Source: Paracoccus sp. C2R09 (GTDB lineage Bacteria; Pseudomonadota; Alphaproteobacteria; Rhodobacterales; Rhodobacteraceae). Taken from it: a stretch of 64,000 bases of DNA. This document shows, one piece after another, positions 36,421 to 45,571 of this stretch. The notes beneath the pieces are model-generated. The model ran no database searches. It worked only from the letters and a program-made list of their open reading frames with translations, and was not told where the DNA came from. Made by a program: the position numbers and the translations under genes. How positions within the stretch are numbered: the first letter of the stretch is position 1; each line of letters begins with the position of its first letter. Where the stretch lies: the NCBI RefSeq assembly GCF_018860625.1, contig NZ_JAHKQB010000007.1:263102-327101 (forward strand), read 5' to 3'.

Positions 36421-36481
36421 CGCGCGACCCCTTGCTGTTCCTGCGCAGATCATAGCCCGACCATGTGTCGGATTCACGAAA

Positions 36482-37555
36482 TCAGTCGTCGCTGCCCGTG
36501 TCGCCCAGCACCCCTTCGACATAGATGCGGCGGATCAAGGTGATCGCAACGATCAGCAGGGGGGTGGCCAGGATCACGGCCGCCGGGTTGAACAACGATC
36601 CGACCGCCACGATGGCGATGATGGTCAGCGCGGGCGGCAGTTCGACCGCATAGCGCTGGATCATCGGCATCAGGATGTTGCCCTCGAACATCTGGATCGC
36701 GGTGAACAGCAGGACGACATAGAGGGCGGTATCCAGCCCCTCGGGGGCGGCGGCGACGGCCGCGATGGCGCCCGACACGAAGGGCCCGATGATCGGCACG
36801 ACATTGGTGATGCCCGCTATCACGGCCAGGATCAGCGCCAGCGGCACGTCCAGCGCCCAGAGGCCCAGGCCCGCAAGCATCGCCACGAACAGCATGTCGA
36901 GCGCCTGTCCCCCCATCCAATGCGCCAGCTTGTGGCCCAGATCGTCCAGGATGTCGCGGGCCCGGTCTCGGCTGTCAGGGGCGACCAGTCGCAGCGCGCC
37001 CTCGCGATAGGTGTCGCTCTCCATCGCGAAATAGATCGACAGCACGATCAGCAGGAAGATCGCGGTCATGCTGCCCATCATCGTGTTCAGCGTGCCTGTG
37101 ACCAACCCCAGCAAATTGGGCAGGCTGCCTGCCATCTGCGACATGCCCCCCGAGCCTTCGGATGTGGGCAGGCGGTCGATGACGGCCTGCCCGATCGGGT
37201 GCGCAGAGATCCAGTCCGACAGGGCCTGCCAGGAATCGGGCAGCCCCTGCACCAGCTGCTCGAACTGGTTCATGATGGCGGGCCCGGCCATCCGCAGGGC
37301 CGTCACCGTCACCACCAGGAATGCCAGCAGCACGACCAGCACCCCGGGCTTCATTCCCAGACCCGTCAGCCGGTGCAGGCCGCGGGCACCCGATTGCAGG
37401 GCGATGGCCAGAAGGATCGCGGCGAAGATCTGCAGCAGCAGGTTCGCCCAGAACCAGGTGGCGGCCAGCAGGATCACGATGGCGATGGTCGCGACCACCA
37501 CGCGCAATGCGGCGGGAACCGGGTCGCGGGACGGGTTGCTCGGATCGTGGGGCAT
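36482..37555 (-). CDS. AI-2E family transporter (PerM/TqsA-like)
   Basis: The 357-residue inner-membrane protein has about eight hydrophobic segments: two near the N terminus ([18 protein letters not shown]), a soluble stretch with amphipathic helices at about 95-180, and a C-terminal block containing the hallmark [18 protein letters not shown] and [21 protein letters not shown]. The family exports small molecules, AI-2 in one E. coli case, or sodium; the substrate here is unknown. AGGAG precedes the ATG. Confidence 0.88.
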   Translation of the reverse strand: MPHDPSNPSRDPVPAALRVVVATIAIVILLAATWFWANLLLQIFAAILLAIALQSGARGLHRLTGLGMKPGVLVVLLAFLVVTVTALRMAGPAIMNQFEQLVQGLPDSWQALSDWISAHPIGQAVIDRLPTSEGSGGMSQMAGSLPNLLGLVTGTLNTMMGSMTAIFLLIVLSIYFAMESDTYREGALRLVAPDSRDRARDILDDLGHKLAHWMGGQALDMLFVAMLAGLGLWALDVPLALILAVIAGITNVVPIIGPFVSGAIAAVAAAPEGLDTALYVVLLFTAIQMFEGNILMPMIQRYAVELPPALTIIAIVAVGSLFNPAAVILATPLLIVAITLIRRIYVEGVLGDTGSDD

Positions 37556-37701
37556 CGTCGCTCCTGCCTTCGGTTCACAGGCAGAACGGGCGGGCGGCCC
37601 GCGGGTTCCGCGCTTGCCCGAGGGACGCAAGCCTGCTAACCGGACGCGGATTTCATGAAGCGGGCAGGCTGCGCCCCCGCCCCAGATACAAGGTGATGAC
37701 C

Positions 37702-38124
37702 ATGGCCATCGAACGCACCCTCTCGATCATCAAGCCCGACGCGACCCGCCGCAACCTGACCGGCAAGATCAACGCCAAGTTCGAGGATGCCGGCCTGCGC
37801 ATCGTCGCGCAGAAGCGCATCAAGCTGTCGGCCGAGCAGGCGGGCAAGTTCTATGCCGTCCACGCCGAGCGCCCCTTCTATGGCGAACTGGTCGAGTTCA
37901 TGGCCTCGGAGCCGGTGGTCGTGCAGGTGCTGGAAGGTGAATCGGCCATCGCGAAGAACCGCGAAGTGATGGGCGCGACGAACCCCGCCGACGCCGCCGA
38001 AGGCACCATCCGCAAGGAATTCGCCCTGTCCGTCGGCGAGAACTCGGTCCACGGTTCGGACGCCGCCGAAACGGCAGCCGAGGAAATCGCGTTCTTCTTC
38101 TCGGGTCTCGAACTGGTCGGCTGA
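37702..38124 (+). CDS. ndk: Nucleoside diphosphate kinase
   Basis: Ndk balances nucleoside triphosphate pools through a phospho-histidine. At 140 residues it is canonical: [16 protein letters not shown] at the start, [13 protein letters not shown], and the active-site histidine in [27 protein letters not shown] lies before the ATG. It is a single gene with its own terminator. Confidence 0.98.
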   Translation: MAIERTLSIIKPDATRRNLTGKINAKFEDAGLRIVAQKRIKLSAEQAGKFYAVHAERPFYGELVEFMASEPVVVQVLEGESAIAKNREVMGATNPADAAEGTIRKEFALSVGENSVHGSDAAETAAEEIAFFFSGLELVG

Positions 38125-38154
38125 GCCGGACCGTTCCCCGAACGATCGACGCGG

Positions 38155-38183
38155 AAAGGGCCCCTTGCGGGCCCTTTTCTTTT
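38155..38183 (+). terminator. Rho-independent terminator of ndk
   Basis: AAAGGGCCC pairs with GGGCCCTTT around CTTGC, followed by TCTTTT. Confidence 0.9.
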
Positions 38184-38267
38184 GCGCATGCGGCATGGGG
38201 CTTCGGTTGCGGCCCGCCTGCGCAGCGGCTATGCCGATGCATGACGCAACGATATTCGGGGGACCCC

Positions 38268-39194
38268 ATGCGGGCATTCGTGTTTCCGGGGCAGGGCGCG
38301 CAGACCATCGGAATGGGTCGCGAGCTGGCCGAGGCCTATCCGGCGGCGAAGGACGTCTTCGACGAGGTGGACGAGGCACTGGGCGAGAAGCTGTCGGACC
38401 TGATCTGGAACGGCGATGCGGACACGCTGACGCTGACGCAGAACGCGCAGCCGGCGCTGATGGCCACGTCCATCGCGGCCTTCCGCGCGCTCGAGGCCGA
38501 GGGCTTCAACATCATGGACGGCAATTTCGTGGCCGGCCATTCGCTGGGCGAATATTCGGCCCTCTGCGCGGCGGGTTCGATCAGCCTGTCCGATACCGCA
38601 AGGCTGCTGCGCCAGCGCGGCCATGCCATGCAGGAGGCCGTGCCGGTCGGGCAGGGCGCGATGGCCGCCGTGCTGGGCCTCGACTTCGAGACCGTGGACC
38701 GCATCGCGCGCGACGTGGCGGGCGACGAGGTCGTGCAGGCCGCAAACGACAACGATCCGGGGCAGGTCGTGATCTCGGGACACAAGGCCGCCGTGGAACG
38801 CGCCGCCGAGGCGATGAAGGAAGCGGGCGCCAAGCGCGCGCTGATGCTGCCCGTGTCGGCACCCTTCCATTCCGTTCTGATGCAGCCCGCCGCCGCCGTG
38901 ATGGCCGATGCGCTGGCCGGCGTGGACATCCAGCCCCCCGCCATCCCGCTGATCGCCAATGTCCGCGCCGAGGCCGTGATCGAACCGGGCGCCATCCGCC
39001 GCCTTCTGGTCGAGCAGGTGACCGGCACCGTGCGCTGGCGCGAATCCATCGCCAACATGGCCGAGGCCGGCGTGACCGAGTTCTGGGAGATCGGCGCGGG
39101 CAAGGCCCTGTCGGGCATGATCAAGCGCATCGCCAAGGGCGTGGACACCCGCAATATCGGGACGCCCGCGGATATCGCCGCGCTCAAGGGCTGA
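38268..39194 (+). CDS. fabD: Malonyl-CoA:ACP transacylase
   Basis: FabD (308 aa) loads malonyl groups on acyl carrier protein. It starts MRAFVFPGQGAQTIGMGREL, has the nucleophile Ser in GHSLGEYSALCA near residue 92, the histidine in SAPFHSVLM near 200, and GAGKALSGMIKRI at the end. It is the first gene of fabD-fabG-acpP. GGGGGACCCC precedes the ATG. Confidence 0.97.
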   Translation: MRAFVFPGQGAQTIGMGRELAEAYPAAKDVFDEVDEALGEKLSDLIWNGDADTLTLTQNAQPALMATSIAAFRALEAEGFNIMDGNFVAGHSLGEYSALCAAGSISLSDTARLLRQRGHAMQEAVPVGQGAMAAVLGLDFETVDRIARDVAGDEVVQAANDNDPGQVVISGHKAAVERAAEAMKEAGAKRALMLPVSAPFHSVLMQPAAAVMADALAGVDIQPPAIPLIANVRAEAVIEPGAIRRLLVEQVTGTVRWRESIANMAEAGVTEFWEIGAGKALSGMIKRIAKGVDTRNIGTPADIAALKG

Positions 39195-39227
39195 CGCCCG
39201 AACTTGATGACGAAAGGGAATGCTCTG

Positions 39228-39965
39228 ATGTTCGATCTGACGGGTAAGAGGGCGCTGGTGACCGGCGCATCGGGCGGCATCGGCGGCGCGATCGCCGAGG
39301 CGCTGCACAAGGCCGGCGCGACCGTCGCGCTGTCCGGCACGCGCGAGGCGCCGCTGCAGGAACTGGCCGCGAAGCTGGGCGATCGCGCCCATGTCGTGAC
39401 CGCGAATCTGGGCGATGCGGAATCGCTGGCAGCCCTGCCCAAGGCCGCGACCGAGGCGATGGGCGGGCTGGACATCCTGGTGAACAATGCGGGCATCACC
39501 CGCGACAACCTGTTCATGCGCATGTCCGACGAGGAATGGGCCCAGGTGCTGGACGTGAACCTGTCCAGCGTCTTCAAGCTGTCGCGCGGCGTGCTGCGCG
39601 GCATGATGAAGGCGCGTTGGGGCCGCATCATCAACATCACCTCGGTGGTGGGGGCGACCGGCAACCCGGGGCAGGGCAATTATGCCGCCGCCAAGGCGGG
39701 CCTGGTCGGCATGTCGAAATCGCTGGCCTACGAGGTCGCAAGCCGCGGGATCACCGTGAACTGCGTGGCCCCGGGCTTCATCGCGACCGCCATGACCGAA
39801 AAGCTGACCGACGATCAGAAATCCAAGATCCAGGGCCAGATCCCGGCGGGCCGCATGGGCACCCCCGAGGAGATCGCCGGCGCGGTCCTCTATCTGGCCA
39901 GCCCCGAGGCGGGATATGTCACCGGGTCCACCCTGCACGTCAATGGCGGGATGGCGATGATCTGA
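39228..39965 (+). CDS. fabG: 3-oxoacyl-ACP reductase
   Basis: The 245-residue SDR enzyme has the cofactor motif TGASGGIG at 13-20, NNAG near 82, and the catalytic Ser138, Tyr151 and Lys155 (ITSVVGATGNPGQGNYAAAK). It reduces beta-ketoacyl-ACP in fatty acid elongation. I use the ATG at 39228, preceded by AAAGGGA, not the upstream in-frame Met codons. Confidence 0.97.
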   Translation: MFDLTGKRALVTGASGGIGGAIAEALHKAGATVALSGTREAPLQELAAKLGDRAHVVTANLGDAESLAALPKAATEAMGGLDILVNNAGITRDNLFMRMSDEEWAQVLDVNLSSVFKLSRGVLRGMMKARWGRIINITSVVGATGNPGQGNYAAAKAGLVGMSKSLAYEVASRGITVNCVAPGFIATAMTEKLTDDQKSKIQGQIPAGRMGTPEEIAGAVLYLASPEAGYVTGSTLHVNGGMAMI

Positions 39966-39973
39966 ACCCGCCC

Positions 39974-40008
39974 TTGCACCGCCGCAACGCCTGCTGCGGC
40001 AAGTGCAA
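39974..40008 (+). terminator. Hairpin between fabG and the acpP promoter
   Basis: TTGCAC/GTGCAA and GCCGCA/TGCGGC form two stacked 6-bp helices around an 8-nt loop. It has only AA after it, so termination would not be classical; read-through into acpP is possible. Confidence 0.4.
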
Positions 40009-40014
40009 AAGCGG

Positions 40015-40042
40015 TTGCAAGAGGGTTCTCTGGTGCTATATC
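40015..40042 (+). promoter_or_regulatory. Sigma-70-type promoter of acpP
   Basis: TTGCAA (40015-40020) and TATATC (40037-40042) are 16 bp apart, the same layout as the rpsF promoter. It predicts a leader of about 90 nt and separate high-level expression of acpP. Confidence 0.7.
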
Positions 40043-40140
40043 CCCCGCTTTAGCAGCAGGGAAACCGCCCTGTGCTGAATCGGACCGGATAACGGTTCGT
40101 GAAATTTATGGGCGGATGCCCGCGACAATGAGGATATGAC

Positions 40141-40374
40141 ATGAGCGATATCGCTGATCGCGTGAAGAAGATCGTGGTGGAGCACCTGGGCGTCGACGAG
40201 GACAAAGTGGTCGAATCCGCTTCGTTCATCGACGATCTGGGCGCAGACAGCCTCGACACCGTCGAGCTGGTCATGGCGTTCGAGGAAGAGTTCGGGATCG
40301 AGATCCCCGACGACGCCGCCGAGACCATCCAGACCGTCGGCGATGCCGTGAGCTTCATCAAAGGCGCCGTCTGA
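40141..40374 (+). CDS. acpP: Acyl carrier protein
   Basis: The 77-residue ACP carries the phosphopantetheine attachment Ser37 in [15 protein letters not shown] and the usual acidic helix II. It is the carrier for FabD and FabG and for OlsB encoded nearby. The ATG lies after ATGAGGATATGAC. Confidence 0.98.
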   Translation: MSDIADRVKKIVVEHLGVDEDKVVESASFIDDLGADSLDTVELVMAFEEEFGIEIPDDAAETIQTVGDAVSFIKGAV

Positions 40375-40389
40375 GCCCTTTGACATGAC

Positions 40390-40408
40390 GGCCCCCGCCT
40401 TGGGGGCC
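40390..40408 (+). terminator. First hairpin after acpP
   Basis: GGCCCCC and GGGGGCC pair around GCCTT, 15 bp past the acpP stop. No T tract. Confidence 0.45.
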
Positions 40409-40414
40409 ATGGCG

Positions 40415-40449
40415 ACGGCGCCCGCATCCGCGAGGCGCCGTTTTGCTTT
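40415..40449 (+). terminator. Rho-independent terminator after acpP
   Basis: ACGGCGCC and GGCGCCGT pair around an 11-nt loop and are followed by TTTGCTTT. Confidence 0.7.
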
Positions 40450-40526
40450 CCCCCGTCACGGGATGGAACCGCCCGAGGGGCAGCACGGTTCATTGGCAGA
40501 TCCAATCGTGGAAAAGGAGATGTCAT

Positions 40527-41000
40527 ATGGCCGTCGATATCCAGGGACTGTCCGACAATGCCCGCAAGACTTCGATCAACGAGCTGAACGCCTGCCTGGC
40601 CGATGCGATCGCATTGGGCCTGGCCGTGAAGCAGGCGCATTGGAACGTGAAGGGCCGCAACTTCATCGCCGTGCATGAACTGCTGGACGATGTGCGCGAC
40701 AATCTGAACGAACAGATCGACACCTTCGCCGAGCGTGTCCAGGTGCTGGACGGCGTGGCCAAGGGCACCGCGCAGATCGTGGCCGAGGGCACGACGCTGG
40801 AACCCTATCCGACCGATCTGACCAAGGTCGAGGATCACATCAAGGCGCTGTCCGAACGGATGCGCGTCTATGGCAAGAAGCTGCGCGAGGCCATTGACGC
40901 GGTCAGCGACGCGGGCGACGAAGGCACCGCCGATGCATTCACCGCCGCGTCGCGCACCGCCGACAAGGACCTGTGGTTCATGGAAAGCCATCTGGAATGA
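40527..41000 (+). CDS. dps: Dps/ferritin-like DNA-protection protein
   Basis: The 157-residue Dps has the intersubunit ferroxidase ligands His38 (KQAHWNVKG), Asp65 and Glu69 (NEQIDTFAER), and the family helix GRNFIAVHELLDDVRDNL. Dps dodecamers oxidise and store iron with peroxide and shield DNA. AAAGGAG precedes the ATG. It sits where fabF often follows acpP in related genomes, but two hairpins separate it from acpP. Confidence 0.95.
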   Translation: MAVDIQGLSDNARKTSINELNACLADAIALGLAVKQAHWNVKGRNFIAVHELLDDVRDNLNEQIDTFAERVQVLDGVAKGTAQIVAEGTTLEPYPTDLTKVEDHIKALSERMRVYGKKLREAIDAVSDAGDEGTADAFTAASRTADKDLWFMESHLE

Positions 41001-41022
41001 TCCCCACCGCAAGGTGACGATC

Positions 41023-41047
41023 AAGGCGCCCTGCGGGGCGCCTTTTT
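41023..41047 (+). terminator. Rho-independent terminator of dps
   Basis: AAGGCGCCC pairs with GGGCGCCTT around TGCG, followed by TTT. Confidence 0.85.
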
Positions 41048-41057
41048 CATGTGCGGA

Positions 41058-41876
41058 TCAGCGACCCAACTTGGCGTGAACCTCGTCCAGATCGACCTCG
41101 CCCAGGGGCATCTTGTTGTCCGGGTCGTCGAAATCATAGCGGAACAGCTCGAAATCGCTCTTGTAGATTTCCCAGACCAGGTGCCGCGACAGGTCGTCGA
41201 AATATTCGCTCACCTTGTGGGCGCGCCTGGGGCCGTGCCCCTCGGATTCGTTGAAGCGCGGCACGTCTTCCAGCTTGATCCGCACCGGTGTGTCGGCGGC
41301 ATCGAGGACCTTCTGCATGCCCTGGTCGAACGTCTCGGTGAAGAAGATCTGGTCGTAGCGCCCGCCATTCACGATGAAGGTCGAGACATGCCCCGACATG
41401 GCCGACCAGTGGATGTCCGGCTCCATCGGCTTGCGGAAACGGATGGTATCGCGCGCGAACAGCAGAAAGCGGCGGAAGCTGGCCACCTGGTCGAACTGGA
41501 AATCGTTCTCGGGCGATCCGACATCGATGCCATAGCGCTGGATAAGCTGCGGCACCAGGTTGCCCCGATACCGCCGCCCGTTGCGCTGGATGCCCGCGAT
41601 CTTGTCGAAGAAGGAGGACAGGATGCGGTTATAGGGGTTCCTGACGCAGGTGAAGGTGACGGCCTTGCGGTCATGGACGCCCTTCTCGATCAGGGGCTGG
41701 CTGTGGTCCTGGGACCATTTGTGCAGCCCTTCGGTGGAATCGTGGATGTCCCCGTCGAAGAAGCGCCCGTGATCCGAATGGAACATCACCTGACCGATGG
41801 TCGAGCAGGCGCATTTGGGGACCACCCGATAGATGATGCTTTCGCTTTCCGTCATCCAGACGCCGGGAAACCCCAT
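41058..41876 (-). CDS. Sulfotransferase family 2-like protein
   Basis: The 272-residue protein shows PAPS-binding elements of carbohydrate sulfotransferases: the 5'-phosphosulfate loop PKCACSTIG at 20-28 and the 3'-phosphate motif CVRNPYNRILSSFF at 77-90. No signal peptide or membrane helix is evident, so it probably acts in the cytosol. It diverges from a GT14-like glycosyltransferase, suggesting synthesis of a sulfated surface glycan, but no polysaccharide locus surrounds them. Confidence 0.78.
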   Translation of the reverse strand: MGFPGVWMTESESIIYRVVPKCACSTIGQVMFHSDHGRFFDGDIHDSTEGLHKWSQDHSQPLIEKGVHDRKAVTFTCVRNPYNRILSSFFDKIAGIQRNGRRYRGNLVPQLIQRYGIDVGSPENDFQFDQVASFRRFLLFARDTIRFRKPMEPDIHWSAMSGHVSTFIVNGGRYDQIFFTETFDQGMQKVLDAADTPVRIKLEDVPRFNESEGHGPRRAHKVSEYFDDLSRHLVWEIYKSDFELFRYDFDDPDNKMPLGEVDLDEVHAKLGR

Positions 41877-42046
41877 GGCCGCTCTACCTCGTGTTGTTGC
41901 AGTGCCGCGGGGCAACCGGAGATTGCGAGGGCCTGCTTCTTGTTCGGGCGACAGAAATCGCTACACACAGAAAGCAAAGCCGGACGACATTATCAACGCC
42001 CATCCTCGAATTGCAATCGACCAGCGGAAGGACGCGCAACAGCTTC

Positions 42047-43624
42047 ATGGCCCGGATCGCCTTCATCTTGCTTGCGCACAAGGACCCGCAGGGGGTCATC
42101 GACCAGGCCCGCAGGTTGACCGCGACAGGGGATTACGTGTCGATCCATTTCGACCGGGGCGCGCCCGCGGCGATGTTCCGGCAGATCCGGGACGCGCTTG
42201 GGGATCATCCGGGGGTGGCATTCGCGCCGCGCCGTCGCAGATGCGGCTGGGGGGAATGGTCGCTGGTCGCCGCCACGCTGGAAGCCCTGCGCGAGGCCGA
42301 GCGGCTCTTTCCCCACGCCACCCATTTCTACATGCTGTCGGGCGACTGCATGCCGATCAAGTCGGCGCAATACGCGCGCGAATTCCTGGATGCGCAGGAT
42401 CGCGATTACATCGAATGCTTCGATTTCTTCGCCAGCGACTGGATCAAGACCGGCATCAAGGAAGAGCGGCTGATCTATCGCCACGTCTTCAACGAACGCA
42501 CGCGCAAGCGGCTGTTCTACGCATCGTTGAACCTGCAGCGGCGGCTGGGGCTGGAACGCGACCTGCCCGAGGATCTGCCCATCATGATCGGATCGCAATG
42601 GTGGTGCCTGCGCCGCCAGACGGTCGAGAAGGTGCTGGAGCTGATCCGTCAGCGCCCCGAGATCCCGCGCTTCTTCGCCACGACCTGGATCCCGGACGAG
42701 ACCTTCTTCCAGACCCTGGTGGCCCATGTGGTCCCCAAGAAAGAGATCCACGCACGCACGCTGACCTTTCTGATCTTCAGCGATTACGGGATGCCGGTCA
42801 CATTCTACAACGACCATTACGATCTGCTGCTGCGGCAGGACTATCTGTTCGCGCGCAAGATCAGCCCCGAGGCGCTGGAGCTGCGCGAAAGGCTGGGTGC
42901 GCTGTGGCAGACCGAGGGGCTGGATTTTCCCATCGCCGCCGAGGGGCGGAGGCTGTTCTCGTTCCTGACGGGGCGGGGCCGTATCGGCCGCCGCTTCGCC
43001 CCGCGCTTCTGGGAGGCGGATGCCAGCCTTGGGCGGCGACGCCGCGTGCATGTGATCGTCGCCAAGAAATGGCATGTAGCGAAGCGCCTGACCGAGGCGA
43101 TCCGCCGCCATACCGACATCCCGGCGGTCGATTACATCTTCAACGAATTGCAGGCCAACCTGCCCGAGATGGGCGGCGTCGCATCCTCGGTCGGCAAGCG
43201 CGAACGCCACAGGCGCGCGCTGGTCAAGCTGCTGTTCGACCAGTTCGGGACGGACCGCCTGGTCTTCTGCGCAGATCCTTCGGCGGTAAGCCTGATCAAG
43301 GATTTCGACAACGACCGTTCCGAAACGCGGGTGCTGTTCATCGAGACCGAACTGGATGCGGATTACGTCCGCGGCCATATGGGGCGGGTCGGCCTGGTAT
43401 CCCCGGGCGCGCCCGACGACCTGTTCCAGCGCCTTCTGCCCGTGGTCCGAAACGATCTGGAACATGAGGCCGACCGCCTGCGCGAGGCGGGCTTCGCGCA
43501 TTTCTTCACCATGTCCCAGCATGCGGATGACGATCGCAATACCGTGGCGCTGGCAAATTTCCTGGGCGTGACCGACGATCGCGCCCGAGACCTGGTGGCA
43601 ACCCCGCATCTTTTTGCCGATTGA
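42047..43624 (+). CDS. GT14-like (Core-2/I-branching) glycosyltransferase with C-terminal DUF5928-type domain
   Basis: Residues 1-290 resemble GT14 beta-1,6-N-acetylglucosaminyl/xylosyl-transferases: MARIAFILLAHKDPQGV, FYMLSGDCMPIKS, IGSQWWCLRRQTVEKVLELI and TWIPDETFFQTLV. The C-terminal 220 residues form a second domain, rich in FDNDRSETRVLFIETELDADYVRGH-like patterns, that I associate with DUF5928 and that may act on the product, for example in a sulfation or phosphoadenosine-like step. The 170-bp divergent gap to the sulfotransferase is less GC-rich than average. The start at 42047 matches the conserved N terminus. Confidence 0.78.
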   Translation: MARIAFILLAHKDPQGVIDQARRLTATGDYVSIHFDRGAPAAMFRQIRDALGDHPGVAFAPRRRRCGWGEWSLVAATLEALREAERLFPHATHFYMLSGDCMPIKSAQYAREFLDAQDRDYIECFDFFASDWIKTGIKEERLIYRHVFNERTRKRLFYASLNLQRRLGLERDLPEDLPIMIGSQWWCLRRQTVEKVLELIRQRPEIPRFFATTWIPDETFFQTLVAHVVPKKEIHARTLTFLIFSDYGMPVTFYNDHYDLLLRQDYLFARKISPEALELRERLGALWQTEGLDFPIAAEGRRLFSFLTGRGRIGRRFAPRFWEADASLGRRRRVHVIVAKKWHVAKRLTEAIRRHTDIPAVDYIFNELQANLPEMGGVASSVGKRERHRRALVKLLFDQFGTDRLVFCADPSAVSLIKDFDNDRSETRVLFIETELDADYVRGHMGRVGLVSPGAPDDLFQRLLPVVRNDLEHEADRLREAGFAHFFTMSQHADDDRNTVALANFLGVTDDRARDLVATPHLFAD

Positions 43625-43635
43625 GAGAGAACGAC

Positions 43636-44019
43636 ATGCCCTTCGCCTATGACGACGCCAACATCTTCGCCAAGATCCTGCGCGGAGAGATTCCGAACGA
43701 CACCGTGGCCGAGAACGATCACGCCCTGGCCTTTCGCGACATCTCGCCCAAGGCGCCCAGCCATGTGCTGGTGATCCCCAAGGGCAAGTATGTCAGCTTC
43801 GACGATTTCAGCGCGAATGCGACCGATGCCGAGATCGCGGGCTTCATGCGGCTCTGCGCCCAGGTGGTTGCGGCGGAAGGGCATGGGATCGGCGATGGCG
43901 GCGAAGGCTTCCGCGCGATCACGAATGCCGGGCCCCACGGCGTGCAGGAGGTTCCGCATTTCCACCTGCACATCATGGGCGGGCGGATGATGGGGCCGAT
44001 GGTCAGCCTGCGCGACTGA
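43636..44019 (+). CDS. HIT-family purine nucleotide hydrolase (HinT-like)
   Basis: At 127 residues with the histidine triad His108-x-His110-x-His112 (EVPHFHLHIMGG), this is a HinT-type enzyme that cleaves adenosine phosphoramidates. Family features are IFAKILRGEIP and AFRDISPKAPSHVLVIPK. GAGAGAAC precedes the ATG; the upstream glycosyltransferase ends 11 bp before, so the two may be cotranscribed. Confidence 0.94.
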   Translation: MPFAYDDANIFAKILRGEIPNDTVAENDHALAFRDISPKAPSHVLVIPKGKYVSFDDFSANATDAEIAGFMRLCAQVVAAEGHGIGDGGEGFRAITNAGPHGVQEVPHFHLHIMGGRMMGPMVSLRD

Positions 44020-44022
44020 TCC

Positions 44023-44946
44023 TCAGCCGCGGGTCATGCGGACGAAGACATCCTCCAGGTCGGGCTGTTCCGTCGCGACATCGACGATGGGCAGCGCGCC
44101 TGCCCGCAGCGCGTCGATGATCTGATCGGCGCGCAGGCGCGAGGGCGGATAGGTGATCGCCATGCGCCCGTCGGGGCGGATCTCGGCGCGGGCGCCTTCG
44201 GGCAGGGCGGGGATCGCGGTCGCGCCGCCCGTGTCCAGCACCAGCGTCTTCGCATCGCTCTGGGACAGGAGGCTGCGGGTATCCTGGCGCACGACAAGCT
44301 GGCCGTGATTGATGATCGCGATCTCGTCGCACATCTGCTCGGCCTCTTCGAGGTAGTGGGTCGTCAGGATGATGGTCATGCCCGCCTCGTTCAGCTTGCG
44401 GACATTGTTCCACAGCATCTCGCGCAGCGTGATGTCCACGCCCGCGGTCGGTTCGTCCAGCACCAGGATCTGGGGACGGTGGACCAGCGCCTTGGCCAGA
44501 AGCAGTCGCCTGCGCATGCCGCCTGACAGCGTGCGGGCATAGGCGTTGGCCTGATCGGTCAGCCCCACCAGTTCCAGAAGCTCGTCGGTCCAGCGTTCGG
44601 ATTTCGGCACGCCGTAAAGGCCCGCCTGCACCTCGAGGCTGGCGCGGGGGGTGAAGAAGGGATCGACATTCAGTTCCTGCGGCATGACGCCGATCGCGGC
44701 GCGCGACTGGCGCGGGTTCACGTCCTGGTCGAAGCCCCAGATGGTTACCTTGCCCGCCGTCTTGTTCACCAGCCCCGCGAGGATGTTGATCATCGTGGAC
44801 TTGCCGGCGCCGTTCGGACCCAGAAGCCCGAAGATGCTGCCCGCGGGGATGGTCAGGTCGATCCCCTTCAGCGCCTCCTTGGCGGGGGCGTTGCCCTGCG
44901 GGGCATAGGTCTTGCGGAGGCCCGCGATTTCGATGGCATGGGTCAT
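44023..44946 (-). CDS. ABC transporter ATP-binding protein (drug/polysaccharide-export type), orphan
   Basis: The 307-residue ATPase has Walker A GPNGAGKST, signature LSGGMRRRLLLAKAL and Walker B ILVLDEPTAGVD, and ends with a C-terminal extension (VLDTGG...LEDVFVRMTRG) typical of the YadG/CcmA-type subfamily 2 exporters. Such ATPases normally pair with an ABC-2 permease, but neither neighbour encodes one, so the partner must be elsewhere. Confidence 0.9.
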   Translation of the reverse strand: MTHAIEIAGLRKTYAPQGNAPAKEALKGIDLTIPAGSIFGLLGPNGAGKSTMINILAGLVNKTAGKVTIWGFDQDVNPRQSRAAIGVMPQELNVDPFFTPRASLEVQAGLYGVPKSERWTDELLELVGLTDQANAYARTLSGGMRRRLLLAKALVHRPQILVLDEPTAGVDITLREMLWNNVRKLNEAGMTIILTTHYLEEAEQMCDEIAIINHGQLVVRQDTRSLLSQSDAKTLVLDTGGATAIPALPEGARAEIRPDGRMAITYPPSRLRADQIIDALRAGALPIVDVATEQPDLEDVFVRMTRG

Positions 44947-45036
44947 GGGGCGTGTCCTGCAATGCTTGCGAAGGAAGGCGGCGCTGCGTAAACGGGTTTA
45001 GACCAGATGATGCAAGCCGCCACAAGAAGGCCAGCC

Positions 45037-45282
45037 ATGACCAAGGAAGTGATCCCCGAGAACCCGCTGTCGACCGAGACCGGTCCCGAGGCCACGCGGA
45101 TGCCGGCGCCCGAGACGGTCACCGTCACGAAATGGCGGATCGCCTGCGATGGCGACGATGCGGCCGGGATGGGGCATCCGCGCGTCTGGCTGGCGATCTC
45201 GCCCGATACGGGATTTGTCGATTGCGGGTATTGCGACAAGCGTTTCGTGATCGACCGCGCCCATGCGGGTGGCGATCACTGA
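45037..45282 (+). CDS. zf-CHCC zinc-finger protein (NDUFS6-like)
   Basis: The 81-residue protein ends with a CHCC zinc-binding pattern: a Cys in WRIACDGDD, His in [10 protein letters not shown], then CGYCDKRFV. The same fold occurs in mitochondrial complex I subunit NDUFS6, so a role with respiratory complex I is possible. It is a single gene, divergent from the orphan ATPase. Confidence 0.85.
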   Translation: MTKEVIPENPLSTETGPEATRMPAPETVTVTKWRIACDGDDAAGMGHPRVWLAISPDTGFVDCGYCDKRFVIDRAHAGGDH

Positions 45283-45300
45283 GACGGCACGCCCTGCCAT

Positions 45301-45315
45301 CCCCCATCGAGGGGG
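45301..45315. terminator. Hairpin between converging small zinc-protein genes
   Basis: CCCCC-ATCGA-GGGGG lies in the 36-bp gap before the DUF2256 stop. No T tract. Confidence 0.35.
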
Positions 45316-45318
45316 CCG

Positions 45319-45495
45319 TCAGGGCGGGGTGGCTGCGCCACCCTTCGCGCCCCGACGCGCATCGCCCCGGCAGCGATCCGAGCAGTAGCGCACGGCGTCC
45401 CAGTCGCGCGCCCATTTCCGGCGCCATGCGAAGGGCCGTCCGCACTGGGCGCAGGGCTTCTGCGGCAGGTCGCCCTTGCGGCGCATCTTTGCCAT
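45319..45495 (-). CDS. DUF2256 small zinc-ribbon-like protein
   Basis: This 58-residue ORF has the DUF2256 pattern: [10 protein letters not shown]-type start ([22 protein letters not shown]), then [13 protein letters not shown], giving CxxC...CxxxC for one zinc. Its function is unknown; homologues are often encoded beside cryptochrome/photolyase genes, none of which is here. GGAAAGG lies 6 nt before the ATG at 45495. It diverges from polA. Confidence 0.85.
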   Translation of the reverse strand: MAKMRRKGDLPQKPCAQCGRPFAWRRKWARDWDAVRYCSDRCRGDARRGAKGGAATPP

Positions 45496-45571
45496 TCCCA
45501 TCCTTTCCGCGGCTGGAAGATCGGCCCCGCCCGTGGCAAAAGGCGGGCCTGGACAAGCAAGGAAGGTGAGC

